Shown here: one piece after another, positions 44,385-52,666 of the stretch
Layout of the letters: each line of letters starts with the position of its first letter
How positions within the stretch are numbered: position 1 is the stretch's first letter
DNA from: Nocardia vulneris
GTDB lineage: Bacteria > Actinomycetota > Actinomycetes > Mycobacteriales > Mycobacteriaceae
Length of the DNA stretch: 64,000 bases
Direction of reading: 5' to 3'
Assembly: GCF_001613425.1 (NCBI RefSeq)
Contig: NZ_BDCI01000022.1
Coordinates: 62,001-126,000, forward strand
The notes under the pieces: model-generated
Told to the model about the DNA's origin: nothing
Seen by the model: the letters and a program-made list of their open reading frames with translations, nothing else
Databases searched by the model: none
Translations under genes and position numbers: made by a program

Positions 44385-46184
44385 CTAAACGTCCTCAGCC
44401 AGCTCCATCCAGCGTTCCTCGGCGGCTTCCTTGTCCGCCACCACCTGCTTGAGTTCGGCATTGAGCGTGACGAGCTTGTCCGGGTCGGTGGCGGCGTCGG
44501 CGAGCGCGGTGTGCAGGCGCTGCTCGCGTTCGTCGAATTTCTCGATGGCGCGCTCCAGCCGGGACAGCTCCTTGCGGGCCGCGCGCTGCGCGGCGGCGTC
44601 GGTCACCGGCGCGCCTGGCTTGTCGGCCGTGCGCGTGGCGCTCTGCCCCTGCGCCGCACGCTTTTTCAGATACTCGTCGATCCCGCCGGGCAGGTTGGTG
44701 AGTTTGCCGTCGCCGAACAGCGCCCAGGTCGTGTCGCAGATACGCTCGATCAGATAGCGGTCGTGACTGATCACCACGAGGGTGCCCGCCCAGTTGTCGA
44801 GCAGGTCTTCCAGCTGCTGCAGGGTGTCGATGTCCAGGTCGTTGGTCGGCTCGTCGAGCAGCAGCACGTTCGGCTCGGCCATCAGGATGCGGGTCAATTG
44901 CAGCCTGCGCCGCTCACCACCGGAGAGGTCACCGACCGGGGTGCGCTGGCGCGCCGGGCTGAAGCCGAGTCGCTCGGCCAGCTGACCGGCCGAGATCTCC
45001 TTGTCGCCCAGCATGATTCGCTGCGCCACCTGCTGCACCGCTTCCAGCACCCACATATCGGTCGGCAGATCGTCGAGTTCCTGCCGCAGCCAGCCGATCT
45101 GCACCGTCTGACCCTGAATCCGCTTGCCCGCGGCCGGTTCGGTGTCTCCGGCCAGGGTGCGCAGCAGCGTCGTCTTGCCGGAACCGTTCACCCCGACCAG
45201 ACCGACCCGCTCGCCCGGCGCGAGCCGCCAGGTCAAGTCGCGCACCAACTCCCGGCCGTCCGGCGTGGTGAGGGTGGTGTCCTCGAGCTCGATGACGACG
45301 CGACCGAGGCGCTTGCGCGCGAACGCGGCCAGCGAGACGCTGTCGCGCGGCGGCGGCACGTCGGCGATCAGTGCCTCGGCCGCCTCCACCCGGTAGCGCG
45401 GCTTGGAGGTCCGGGCCTTCGCGCCGCGGCGCAGCCAGGCCAGTTCCTTGCGCGCCAGATTGCTGCGCCGCGCCTCGCTGGCATCGGCCTGCCTGGCCCG
45501 TTCGGCGCGGGCGAAGATCCAGTCGCCGTAGCCGCCCTCGTAGCTTTCGACCTTGCCGCCGACCACCTCCCAGGTGTCGGTGGCGACGGTGTCGAGGAAC
45601 CAGCGATCGTGGGTCACCACGACCAGCGCGCTGCGGCGTTCGAGCAGATGCGCGGCCAGCCACTGCACGCCCTCGACGTCGAGGTGGTTGGTCGGTTCGT
45701 CGAGCACGAGCAGGTCGAGGTCGCGGACCAGGGCAGCGGCCAGCGCGACGCGGCGCCGCTCACCACCGGACAGGTTGTCGATCGAGGTCTGCAAGCCGAG
45801 CCCGGCGATGCCGATGCCCTCCAGCACCGAGCGGATTCGCGGATTCGCGGCCCACTCGTGTTCGGCGACCTCGTCCGGCCCGCCCGCTACCCCGTTCAAG
45901 TCGTCGGCCAGTCCCGCCAGCACCACCGAACCGACCGTCGCGCCCGGCGGCAGTACGCCGCGCTGCGTCACCACCGCGAGCCGCAGTCCGCCGACCCGGC
46001 TGACCCGGCCGCTGTCCGGCGGCTCCAGGCCGGTGAGCACCTCGAGCAAGGTGGTCTTGCCACCTCCGTTCAGACCGACGACCCCGATGCGCTCGCCCGC
46101 GTGCACGCCGAGTGACACGTTGTCGAGCAGCGGGGTGATCCCGAAGCTCTTGGAGACTTGCTCGAGGTTGATCAGGTTGGACAT
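44385..46184 (-). CDS. ABC-F family ATPase (Uup/EttA-like)
   Basis: This is a 599 aa soluble protein with two ABC domains and no membrane part. The first domain has GVVGLNGGGKTTLLEVL, LSGGERRRVALAAAL and LLVLDEPTNHLDVEG. The second has GLVGVNGSGKTTLLRTL, LSGGERRRLQLTRIL and LLLDEPTNDLDIDT. The linker contains the basic WLRRGAKARTSKPRYR region. A coiled coil (about residues 525-597) ends the protein, as in Uup. ABC-F proteins act on ribosomes or on DNA structures. ATG 46184 follows GGAAGG. A resistance role is possible but there is no evidence for it here. Confidence 0.92.
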   Translation of the reverse strand: MSNLINLEQVSKSFGITPLLDNVSLGVHAGERIGVVGLNGGGKTTLLEVLTGLEPPDSGRVSRVGGLRLAVVTQRGVLPPGATVGSVVLAGLADDLNGVAGGPDEVAEHEWAANPRIRSVLEGIGIAGLGLQTSIDNLSGGERRRVALAAALVRDLDLLVLDEPTNHLDVEGVQWLAAHLLERRSALVVVTHDRWFLDTVATDTWEVVGGKVESYEGGYGDWIFARAERARQADASEARRSNLARKELAWLRRGAKARTSKPRYRVEAAEALIADVPPPRDSVSLAAFARKRLGRVVIELEDTTLTTPDGRELVRDLTWRLAPGERVGLVGVNGSGKTTLLRTLAGDTEPAAGKRIQGQTVQIGWLRQELDDLPTDMWVLEAVQQVAQRIMLGDKEISAGQLAERLGFSPARQRTPVGDLSGGERRRLQLTRILMAEPNVLLLDEPTNDLDIDTLQQLEDLLDNWAGTLVVISHDRYLIERICDTTWALFGDGKLTNLPGGIDEYLKKRAAQGQSATRTADKPGAPVTDAAAQRAARKELSRLERAIEKFDEREQRLHTALADAATDPDKLVTLNAELKQVVADKEAAEERWMELAEDV

Positions 46185-46291
46185 GGATCCTTCCGGGCTG
46201 CGCGGGGGCGGGACTGATACCGCCCTGAGCCAGGGTACTGAGCGCGTCCGCACGGGCCTCGACCAGCTGAGCGGTCCGCGGGGGTTGCGCA

Positions 46292-46333
46292 ACGAACGGC
46301 GTTCGCCTACATTCGAATACGAACAGCGTTCGT
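46292..46333. promoter_or_regulatory. Paired palindromic operator between ABC-F and LLM oxidoreductase genes
   Basis: ACGAACGGCGTTCGC (46292-46306) and ACGAACAGCGTTCGTC (from 46319) are near-identical inverted repeats 27 bases apart, with TTCGAA (46312-46317) between them. This looks like a TetR-type site in a divergent promoter, but no regulator gene is adjacent. Confidence 0.65.
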
Positions 46334-46457
46334 CACGAACAAGGTTAGTTCAGCTTGGGCTCCCTGGAAGTACAGCCGCAGAGAGGAGCCCCACCTCGCC
46401 AGGCGAGGTGTGCGAGGGCGGCTCGATCCATTCGCGTTCCCTCCTGGAGGTTCTCCC

Positions 46458-47306
46458 ATGCATGTCGGTCTCGGCCTGCCCATTTCCGATCCCGCGGCAC
46501 TGCTCGGCTGGGCCAGGCGCGCCGACGCCGGCCCGTTCAGCACCCTCGGCCTGCTCGATCGGCTCGTCTACGACAATCCGGAACCCCTCGTCGCACTGGC
46601 CGCGCTCGCCGGCGCAACCAGCCGCATCAAGCTGCAGACCGAGGTGCTCCTCGCGCCGCTGCGCGAGCCCGCACTGCTCGCCAAACAGACGGCCACCCTC
46701 GATCGCATGTCCGGCGGCCGCTTCGTGCTCGGCCTCGGCGTCGGCGGCCGCGCGGACGACCACCTCGCCTCCGGCACCGACCTGCGTACCCGTGGCCGCC
46801 GCCTGGACGAACAGCTGGACGTGCTGCGCCGCGTCTGGTCCGGCGCACCCTACGGCGCCGGCTGCGGCCCGATCGGTCCCGCCCCGGCGCAGTCCGACGG
46901 GCCCGAATTGCTCTTCGGCGGCTTCCAACCCGCCGCGATCGACCGCGTAGGTCGTTGGGGTGGCGGACTTCTCGCCGCCGCCGCGCCGTCCTGGGCCGGT
47001 GGCCTCTTCGACACCGCCCGGCGCTCCTGGACCGAGCACGGCCGCCCCGGCGCGCCGCGCATCGTCGCCCAGGTCAACGTCGCACTCGGCGATCGGCACC
47101 TGATCGATGCCGCCTGTGCCGCCATGGGTGCCTACTACGAATTCAGCGGTCGCGCCGACTACATGGTCGCCGGCATGCTCACCACCCCCGACGACATCCG
47201 CTCGGCGATCAAGCAATTCGCGGATCTGGGCGCCGACGAGGTCATGCTCTACTGCTACGGCGACGACGCCGACCAGATCGACCGGCTCGCCGACGTGATC
47301 GCCTGA
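46458..47306 (+). CDS. LLM-class flavin-dependent (luciferase-like) oxidoreductase
   Basis: This is a 282 aa TIM-barrel enzyme using FMN or F420. Family features are MHVGLGLPISDPAALLGWA, ATSRIKLQTEVLLAPLREPALLAKQTATLDRMSGGRFVLGLGVGGRADD (positions about 55-103) and LRRVWSG. The ATG at 46458 follows CTGGAGG. Its stop abuts the ispE stop. The paired palindromes upstream suggest repression by a distant TetR. The substrate is unknown. Confidence 0.88.
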   Translation: MHVGLGLPISDPAALLGWARRADAGPFSTLGLLDRLVYDNPEPLVALAALAGATSRIKLQTEVLLAPLREPALLAKQTATLDRMSGGRFVLGLGVGGRADDHLASGTDLRTRGRRLDEQLDVLRRVWSGAPYGAGCGPIGPAPAQSDGPELLFGGFQPAAIDRVGRWGGGLLAAAAPSWAGGLFDTARRSWTEHGRPGAPRIVAQVNVALGDRHLIDAACAAMGAYYEFSGRADYMVAGMLTTPDDIRSAIKQFADLGADEVMLYCYGDDADQIDRLADVIA

Positions 47307-48242
47307 TCAGTGCTTTCCGGGCGGCTCGCTGTTGAGCACCCGGGCACCCGCGACCGGCCCGCTGGCGGTGCGCACGCTGCGGCACACACCCGCGCCGGCC
47401 AGTTCGGCCGCCACCGCCACCGCGGATTCCTCGCTCGCACAAAGGAATGCGCAGGTGGGACCGGAACCGGAGACCAAGCCCGCCAGCGCGCCGGCATCGA
47501 CGCCGGCGCGCAGCGTACGCCGCAACTCCGGCTGCAACGACAGCGCCGCCGCCTGCAGGTCGTTACCCAGCAGCGGGGCGAGCTGTTTCGGATCGCCGAA
47601 GGCCAAGGCCTGCATCAATTGCTGGGGTTCACCGAGCCGGGGCGGGGCGCCGTTGGCGCGCAGCCGGTCCAGTTCGGCGAATACCGCGGGCGTGGACAAG
47701 CCGACCTTGGCCAGGGCGAGCACCCAGTGAAAGGTGTTGCGGGACAGCACCGGAAGCAGGCGCTCGCCGCGTCCGGTGCCGAGCGCGGTACCGCCGTGCA
47801 GTGCGAACGGGACGTCACTGCCGAGTTCGGCGGCGATCGCGGCCAGTTCCTCGCGGCCCAGCCCGAGGTCCCACAGCTCGTTGAGGCCGACCAGGGTCGC
47901 TGCGGCGTCGGCACTGCCACCCGCCATGCCGCCGGCCACCGGAATGCCCTTGGCGATGGCGATTTCCACCAGCGGCGCGCGACCCGCCAGATGCGCGAGG
48001 CGAACGGCCGCTTTCCACACCAGATTGGTGCGGTCGGTCGGCACCTGCGCGGCGCCCTCGCCGGACACCCGCACCGCGAGCGAGGCGGCGGGGGCGATCT
48101 CCAGGTCATCGCTGAGCGAGAGCGCCTGGAAGACCGTCGTCAGGTCGTGAAAGCCGTCCGCGCGCAGGTCACCGACGCCGAGATGGAGGTTCACCTTGGA
48201 CGGTGCCCGCACGGTGATGGGACTGGGGACAACTGACAGCAC
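47307..48242 (-). CDS. ispE: 4-diphosphocytidyl-2-C-methyl-D-erythritol kinase
   Basis: This is a GHMP kinase of 311 aa in the non-mevalonate isoprenoid pathway. Motif 1 is VRAPSKVNLHLGVGDLRADGFHDL, motif 2 is PVAGGMAGGSADAAATLVGL and motif 3 is AGLVSGSGPTCAFLC. The start is GTG 48242. In mycobacteria ispE follows ksgA directly; here copZ and a DnaA-box interval separate them. Confidence 0.95.
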   Translation of the reverse strand: MLSVVPSPITVRAPSKVNLHLGVGDLRADGFHDLTTVFQALSLSDDLEIAPAASLAVRVSGEGAAQVPTDRTNLVWKAAVRLAHLAGRAPLVEIAIAKGIPVAGGMAGGSADAAATLVGLNELWDLGLGREELAAIAAELGSDVPFALHGGTALGTGRGERLLPVLSRNTFHWVLALAKVGLSTPAVFAELDRLRANGAPPRLGEPQQLMQALAFGDPKQLAPLLGNDLQAAALSLQPELRRTLRAGVDAGALAGLVSGSGPTCAFLCASEESAVAVAAELAGAGVCRSVRTASGPVAGARVLNSEPPGKH

Positions 48243-48406
48243 GATGCCCTAGCGTAACGGGTGGGCTCGGCGGTTGCTCGCGTCGATATGCGCCTTTCAC
48301 CCGATGTGAATCTTTCGGTTACGGCAACCCGCCACGGGGGCCGTCGATCCAGCGATCAACGCTGCGGTGACCCTCGTTCGCGCTAGGGAACGAAGCCTTG
48401 CCACCA

Positions 48407-48423
48407 ATACCCCTTGGGGGTAT
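48407..48423. promoter_or_regulatory. Putative copper (CsoR/RicR-type) operator upstream of copZ
   Basis: ATACCCCTTGGGGGTAT is a G/C-tract palindrome of the kind bound by CsoR-family copper sensors. A second palindrome, CGGGGTACCCCCG, lies at 48435-48447. Both stand directly upstream of the copper-chaperone gene. Confidence 0.72.
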
Positions 48424-48481
48424 GTTCGAACTGTCGGGGTACCCCCGGCCCGTATGATGGACCTAAGCGAAGGAGTCGGAG

Positions 48482-48688
48482 ATGCCCAGTTCCACCTACA
48501 CCGTCACGGGGATGACCTGCGGGCACTGCGTGAGCTCCGTCAAGACGGAAATCGGCAAGATCGACGGCGTCACCAGCGTCGACGTGGATCTCGCCAGCGG
48601 CGCGGTCACGGTCGCGAGCACCGCGCCGATCGCGGACACCGATATCGCCGCCGCCGTGGACGAGGCAGGTTACGAAGTCGCCGTCTGA
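48482..48688 (+). CDS. copZ: Copper chaperone CopZ-like (HMA domain) protein
   Basis: This is a 68 aa single heavy-metal-associated domain. The metal motif MTCGHC has Cys at residues 13 and 16, and the rest fits the HMA fold (VKTEIGKIDGVTSVDVDL, DEAGYEV). It is a cytosolic copper carrier. AGGAG lies ahead of the ATG. Two palindromic CsoR-like sites precede it. No copper ATPase or CsoR gene is adjacent, so it forms a single-gene unit closed by a terminator. Confidence 0.92.
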   Translation: MPSSTYTVTGMTCGHCVSSVKTEIGKIDGVTSVDVDLASGAVTVASTAPIADTDIAAAVDEAGYEVAV

Positions 48689-48739
48689 CCGCACGACTCG
48701 GCCGAAACCGGCCGGTCCCCTGGGTTTTTCGGACACCGA

Positions 48740-48764
48740 GCCGGACGGCACCCCGCCGTCCGGC
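48740..48764 (+). terminator. Hairpin terminator after copZ
   Basis: GCCGGACGGC and GCCGTCCGGC form a 10-bp stem with a five-base loop, then TT. A weak T-run follows. Confidence 0.7.
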
Positions 48765-48813
48765 TTCTGCGTGCGGGCACTAGTATGACGTTTCCGGAGT
48801 GTGCCCACACGAA

Positions 48814-49016
48814 TCATCCACAGGCTCATCCACATCCGACGGAGGGCACGTCGGCGCCGTGGCCACCTCCCGGCAGACTGCCGGTCGAGATCTGCGCGCA
48901 CCCCCGCTGAGCTGTGATTCTCGCGCTCTACGGATCGATAAGGCCGCCAATCGAATCGGCCGCGAGCCCGCGCCGCAAACCTCGGCGCGTACCGTGTCAA
49001 ATCTGAGTTATCCACA
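48814..49016. other. Cluster of DnaA-box-like sequences in the copZ-ksgA interval
   Basis: TCATCCACA occurs at 48814-48822 and 48826-48834 (each one base from the DnaA box TTATCCACA). A perfect TTATCCACA lies at 49008-49016. The surrounding 380-base interval has no gene. The chromosomal origin would normally be next to dnaA, which is not in the window. Confidence 0.55.
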
Positions 49017-49072
49017 ATCCGCATCGCCGAATGAGCTGGCAGCGCAGGGAAACCGACCAGTCCGGCGACGAG

Positions 49073-49954
49073 TCAAGCCTGCGCGGCCAGCCGGACGAAA
49101 GCCGCGGTGTCCAGCGTCTCACCCCGCGCTGTCGGCGCGATGCCCGCGGCGACCAAGCGCCGCTCGGCTTCGGCGGGCGAGCCCGCCCAGCCGGAAAGGG
49201 CCGCGCGCAGGGTCTTTCGCCGTTGCGCGAAAGCTGCGTCGACCACCTCGAACACGCGGCGACGGTGCTCGGCATCGATCGGCCACGGCGGTTCGGCGTA
49301 GCGCTCGACCCGGACCAGACCCGAGTCGACCCGCGGCACCGGCCAGAAGACCTGCGTGCCGACCGCACCCGCGCGCCGGACCTTGCCGAAGAAGCCCGCC
49401 TTCACACTGGGCACGCCGTACACGCGGCTGCCCGGCTCGGCGGCGAGCCGGTCGGCCACCTCCGCCTGCACCATCACCAAAGAGACCGCGATGCTGGGCA
49501 ATTCGGCCAGCAGGTGCAGCAGCACCGGCACCGCGACGTTGTACGGCAGATTCGCCACCAGCGCGGTCGGCGTCGCGGGCAGATCCGCCGCCGCGACGCG
49601 CAACGCGTCGGCCTCCACCACCGACAACCGGTCGGCCAGGGCCGGCGCCCGGTCCGCGACGGTCACCGGCAGGTGCCGCGCGAGCACCGGGTCGATCTCG
49701 ACCGCGACCACCGAATCCACCACATCGAGCAAGGCCAGCGTCAGCGAACCCAGTCCGGGTCCGACCTCGAGCACCACGTCGTCACGCCCGACCCCGGCCG
49801 CCGTGACGATGCGGCGCACGGTGTTCGCGTCGTGCACGAAGTTCTGCCCGAGCTGCTTGGTCGGCCGCACGCCGAGTCGCTCGGCCAGCACCCGCACCTC
49901 GGCGGGGCCCAGCAGAGCGGCACTCCCACGACCAGCAATTTCGGCTTCGGACAC
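49073..49954 (-). CDS. ksgA: 16S rRNA dimethyladenosine transferase
   Basis: This is a 293 aa SAM enzyme that methylates A1518/A1519 of 16S rRNA. Motifs are RPTKQLGQNFVHDANTVRRI, VLEVGPGLGSLTLALLD, the acidic VVAVEIDPVLA and the catalytic VANLPYNVAVPVL. The C-terminal domain holds PPWPIDAEHRRRVFEVVDA and RRKTLRAAL. In mycobacteria it follows rpfB; here a lipase gene intervenes. Confidence 0.96.
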   Translation of the reverse strand: MSEAEIAGRGSAALLGPAEVRVLAERLGVRPTKQLGQNFVHDANTVRRIVTAAGVGRDDVVLEVGPGLGSLTLALLDVVDSVVAVEIDPVLARHLPVTVADRAPALADRLSVVEADALRVAAADLPATPTALVANLPYNVAVPVLLHLLAELPSIAVSLVMVQAEVADRLAAEPGSRVYGVPSVKAGFFGKVRRAGAVGTQVFWPVPRVDSGLVRVERYAEPPWPIDAEHRRRVFEVVDAAFAQRRKTLRAALSGWAGSPAEAERRLVAAGIAPTARGETLDTAAFVRLAAQA

Positions 49955-49986
49955 CCAGAGAACCTATCAACCCTGCCGCGGCGGTC

Positions 49987-51138
49987 CTACCGCTCGGCCG
50001 GGCTCGCCTTGATGCGGTCCAGGAACGCGTCGATCGCGCTCTGCATGGCGGGGCTGATCTGGGTGTGCTTGCCGGTGCCGAGGACGGTCTGGAAGTCGAC
50101 GCCGTTGGCGGCGAACTGCGCGGCCAGCGCGCCGTGCAGCGGGGCGGGCACGACGGTGTCGGTGACGTTGAGCAGCAACAGAATCGGCGCGTTGTATCCG
50201 GTGGTGGGCACGGTCAGGTACTCGTTCAGCGCGGAACGGATGGGCTCGGTGGCGAGCGGCTCGTCGAGCAGATCGGCGACGCCGAGCCCGCGCACCCGGT
50301 CCCCGATGCGGTCCAGGCACAGGGTGCCGACGCTGTCCAGCACGGCCCGGCCCTGCGGGGTGAGGTACTGATCGACGCGCACGTCGGGGTGCGCGGCGCG
50401 CAGGCCCGCCAGGATGCTGACGAAGAAGCTCATCGCGCCGTCGGCGTCGGGCAGCGGGGGCACCAGCGGACCGGCGAGCGGCAGCACCTTCTCCACATCG
50501 GATTCGGGGTCGATCGCCACGGTGCCACGGAAATCGAGGTCCGGTGCGTAGGTCACCTGCCGATGCGCGGTGGCCAGCGCGGCCTGTCCGCCCTGTGAGC
50601 CGCCGAAAACCGCCCAGGTGCGGGAGAGTTCGGGATGGGCCGCGCGGGCCGCGTGCAGCAGGTCGAGCGTGGCCGTCGCCTCGGTGCTGGTCTCGAGATA
50701 GGGATGCGGGCCGGTATTGAACCGGCCGAGCCCGAGGTAATCCGGCGCGACCACCGCGAAGCCGCGGGACAGGAAGCCCTGGATCAGCGCGTCCTCTTTG
50801 GCCCGGCTCTCCGGATACGGCCGTCCGGCCGGATCCGACTGGCCGCCGCAGCCCATGCCGAGCCCGGTGGTGCCGTGGTCGTAGGCGATGACCGGCCAGC
50901 CCGCCGCGGGGGCGGTGCCGCGGGGCACGAAGAGCGCGCCGCTGGCCGGCCGGGGTGTCCCGTCCGAACCGCGCATCCAGTACTCGACGACCGAACCGCC
51001 CGAGGTGCCGCGCCACCCGTCCGGCTGCGCGATCTCCGCGATCAGCGACCCGGGCGCGGCCGCGTGCGCGGGCGCGATCTGCACACACAACGCGGCACTC
51101 GCCGACAAGATCGTCACCGCGACTGCTCGCTTGCACAT
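49987..51138 (-). CDS. Secreted lipase/esterase (secretory lipase family)
   Basis: This is an alpha/beta hydrolase of about 383 aa with a cleavable signal peptide (MCKRAVAVTILSASAAL, then cleavage after AHA). The nucleophile elbow is GGSQGGQAA, the region IAYDHGTTGLG probably forms the oxyanion hole, and the catalytic His is likely in TGKHTQISP. The pattern fits the LIP/secretory triacylglycerol lipase family common in Nocardia and Rhodococcus. ATG 51138 gives the cleanest signal peptide; a GTG at 51177 is possible. It is inserted between the otherwise conserved rpfB and ksgA genes. Confidence 0.82.
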   Translation of the reverse strand: MCKRAVAVTILSASAALCVQIAPAHAAAPGSLIAEIAQPDGWRGTSGGSVVEYWMRGSDGTPRPASGALFVPRGTAPAAGWPVIAYDHGTTGLGMGCGGQSDPAGRPYPESRAKEDALIQGFLSRGFAVVAPDYLGLGRFNTGPHPYLETSTEATATLDLLHAARAAHPELSRTWAVFGGSQGGQAALATAHRQVTYAPDLDFRGTVAIDPESDVEKVLPLAGPLVPPLPDADGAMSFFVSILAGLRAAHPDVRVDQYLTPQGRAVLDSVGTLCLDRIGDRVRGLGVADLLDEPLATEPIRSALNEYLTVPTTGYNAPILLLLNVTDTVVPAPLHGALAAQFAANGVDFQTVLGTGKHTQISPAMQSAIDAFLDRIKASPAER

Positions 51139-51292
51139 CTGGACAACTCGCACCGCGCACCTCACAACCCGACCCACACCGTCAGCAAACCTGGACGAGT
51201 GTATAGATCAATCGGAGAGTGCCAGGTCGGCGTGGCGCGGCCGCGAATCACGAACGAATTCGGGGATCACCGGACGTGACCGGCGTCACCGC

Positions 51293-52471
51293 TCAGCTGA
51301 TGCCGAGCCGGCTGGTGCAGGCGGGCCACGCGCCCCACCCCTGGCGGGCGCGGGTGATTTCGGCGATGGCGATCTGTTCCTCGCGGGTGGCGAGGTCGGC
51401 GCGCGGCGCGTACTTCAGACCGCCCTGGCGCTCCCAGGTGCCCTGGTCGAATTGGATGCCGCCGTAGTACCCGTTGCCGTTGTTGATGCTCCAGTTGCCG
51501 GTGGACTCACAGCGGGCCAGCGCGTCCCAGGTCGCGCCGTCGCGCACCGGCGGCACCTCGGTACCGGGCTTGGCACCCTTGCGCACGGTCTTCGGCTGGG
51601 CCGTGACCGTCACGGTCGAGTCGATCGGCTTACGGTCCACCTCGACGCCGTTGACCATGGTGACCGCGAAGGTGACGTCCTGCACCCCGGGCGCGCCGGG
51701 GGTCTCCACCACCGACCGGCTCATGTTCATGGTCGGGTCTTCGATCACGTTCTCCGGCGGATCGAGCGGCAGCGTCTCGGTTCGGTTCTCGGTTCGCTTG
51801 CGCGTCACGGTGATTCGCTGCCCCTCGGTGAGCGGCGTGGACGCCGCGGGCTCGACGGTGTCCTGCTCGAGCAGCGGAACGCCGGCCACCGCGAGGAATT
51901 CGCCGACCGTCGGCGCCGCGAGGCGGACATCGACGAAGGAGCCGACGCCGTCGCGCAGCGCGACCGACCGGGGCGTCGCGACCCGCAGCGCGGCGCCTTC
52001 CAGGGGGAGCTTCTCGGTGCGCGCGGGGGAAACGTAGACCTCCCGGGGCAGATCGAGTTGTTCGAGCGCCTCACCGGCGGTCAGGCCGGTGGTCCACACC
52101 TTGCGTGCCTGACCGTCGACCTGCAATTCGACCTCTCGGGCCCGATTGAGCGTGATGGTCGCGCCGTCACCGATGCGGGCGGCCAGCGCGGGCGCCACCT
52201 TGTCGCGCTCGGTGACGGCGAAACCCGCCGCCCGCAGCACGCCGCGCACATCGGTGGACATCGTGGTCTCGAACAGCTTCTCGCCGTCCACGACCACGGT
52301 CACCGTCTTGCGGTTCACGATCGCCAGGCCGGCCCCGACGATCAACGTCATCAGCAGTGCCGCGACCGCCGCGTACAGCAGCGGCGAGCGGGACTGGTTG
52401 ATCCGCGTGATCGGCCACAGCATCGCGGAGCGATCCAGTGGGACGCGGCGGTCGGGCAACGGATGGGCCAT
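51293..52471 (-). CDS. rpfB: Resuscitation-promoting factor RpfB
   Basis: This is a 392 aa muralytic growth factor. The order is a short cytoplasmic N-terminus, a membrane anchor (LLYAAVAALLMTLIVGAGLA), three DUF348 repeats, a G5 domain (VQDVTFAVTMVNGVEVDRKP region) and a C-terminal lysozyme-like Rpf domain. The Rpf domain has the catalytic Glu in ARCESTGNWSINNGNGYYGG and the paired Cys in WPACTS. The promoter reads TTGTCG at 52504-52509 and TATCGT at 52481-52486 with a 17-base spacer, predicting transcription from about 52474. This favours ATG 52471 over GTG 52477. It lies in the conserved metG/tatD/rpfB/ksgA block. Confidence 0.94.
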   Translation of the reverse strand: MAHPLPDRRVPLDRSAMLWPITRINQSRSPLLYAAVAALLMTLIVGAGLAIVNRKTVTVVVDGEKLFETTMSTDVRGVLRAAGFAVTERDKVAPALAARIGDGATITLNRAREVELQVDGQARKVWTTGLTAGEALEQLDLPREVYVSPARTEKLPLEGAALRVATPRSVALRDGVGSFVDVRLAAPTVGEFLAVAGVPLLEQDTVEPAASTPLTEGQRITVTRKRTENRTETLPLDPPENVIEDPTMNMSRSVVETPGAPGVQDVTFAVTMVNGVEVDRKPIDSTVTVTAQPKTVRKGAKPGTEVPPVRDGATWDALARCESTGNWSINNGNGYYGGIQFDQGTWERQGGLKYAPRADLATREEQIAIAEITRARQGWGAWPACTSRLGIS

Positions 52472-52480
52472 GGTCACAGC

Positions 52481-52509
52481 ACGATAACGAAGGGGTCGGG
52501 GGCCGACAA
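52481..52509 (-). promoter_or_regulatory. Predicted rpfB promoter
   Basis: TTGTCG and TATCGT are separated by 17 bases on the minus strand. The predicted start is about three bases before the ATG, which would give an almost leaderless mRNA. Confidence 0.5.
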
Positions 52510-52666
52510 CCTAAAGTTGCTTCAGCTGGGGCTTTCAATATCACGGAGCGATATCGACACCGCAGGTTAATCACGAAACGGGGCCAGCACAGTGACGTAG
52601 GACACACTTCGCATATCCAGGCCCCTTGCGGGTATCCGCGCGGGGCCGCGGAATCCGGCGTGCCGG

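Noticed and set aside
48383..49024. Minus-strand frame across copZ and the DnaA-box interval
   Set aside because: It lies antisense to the convincing copZ gene and its terminator, and its composition is not protein-like.
52478..52666. Possible c-di-AMP (ydaO) riboswitch before rpfB
   Set aside because: Some actinobacterial rpf genes have one, but the conserved ydaO segments are not visible and a plausible promoter sits right at the start codon.
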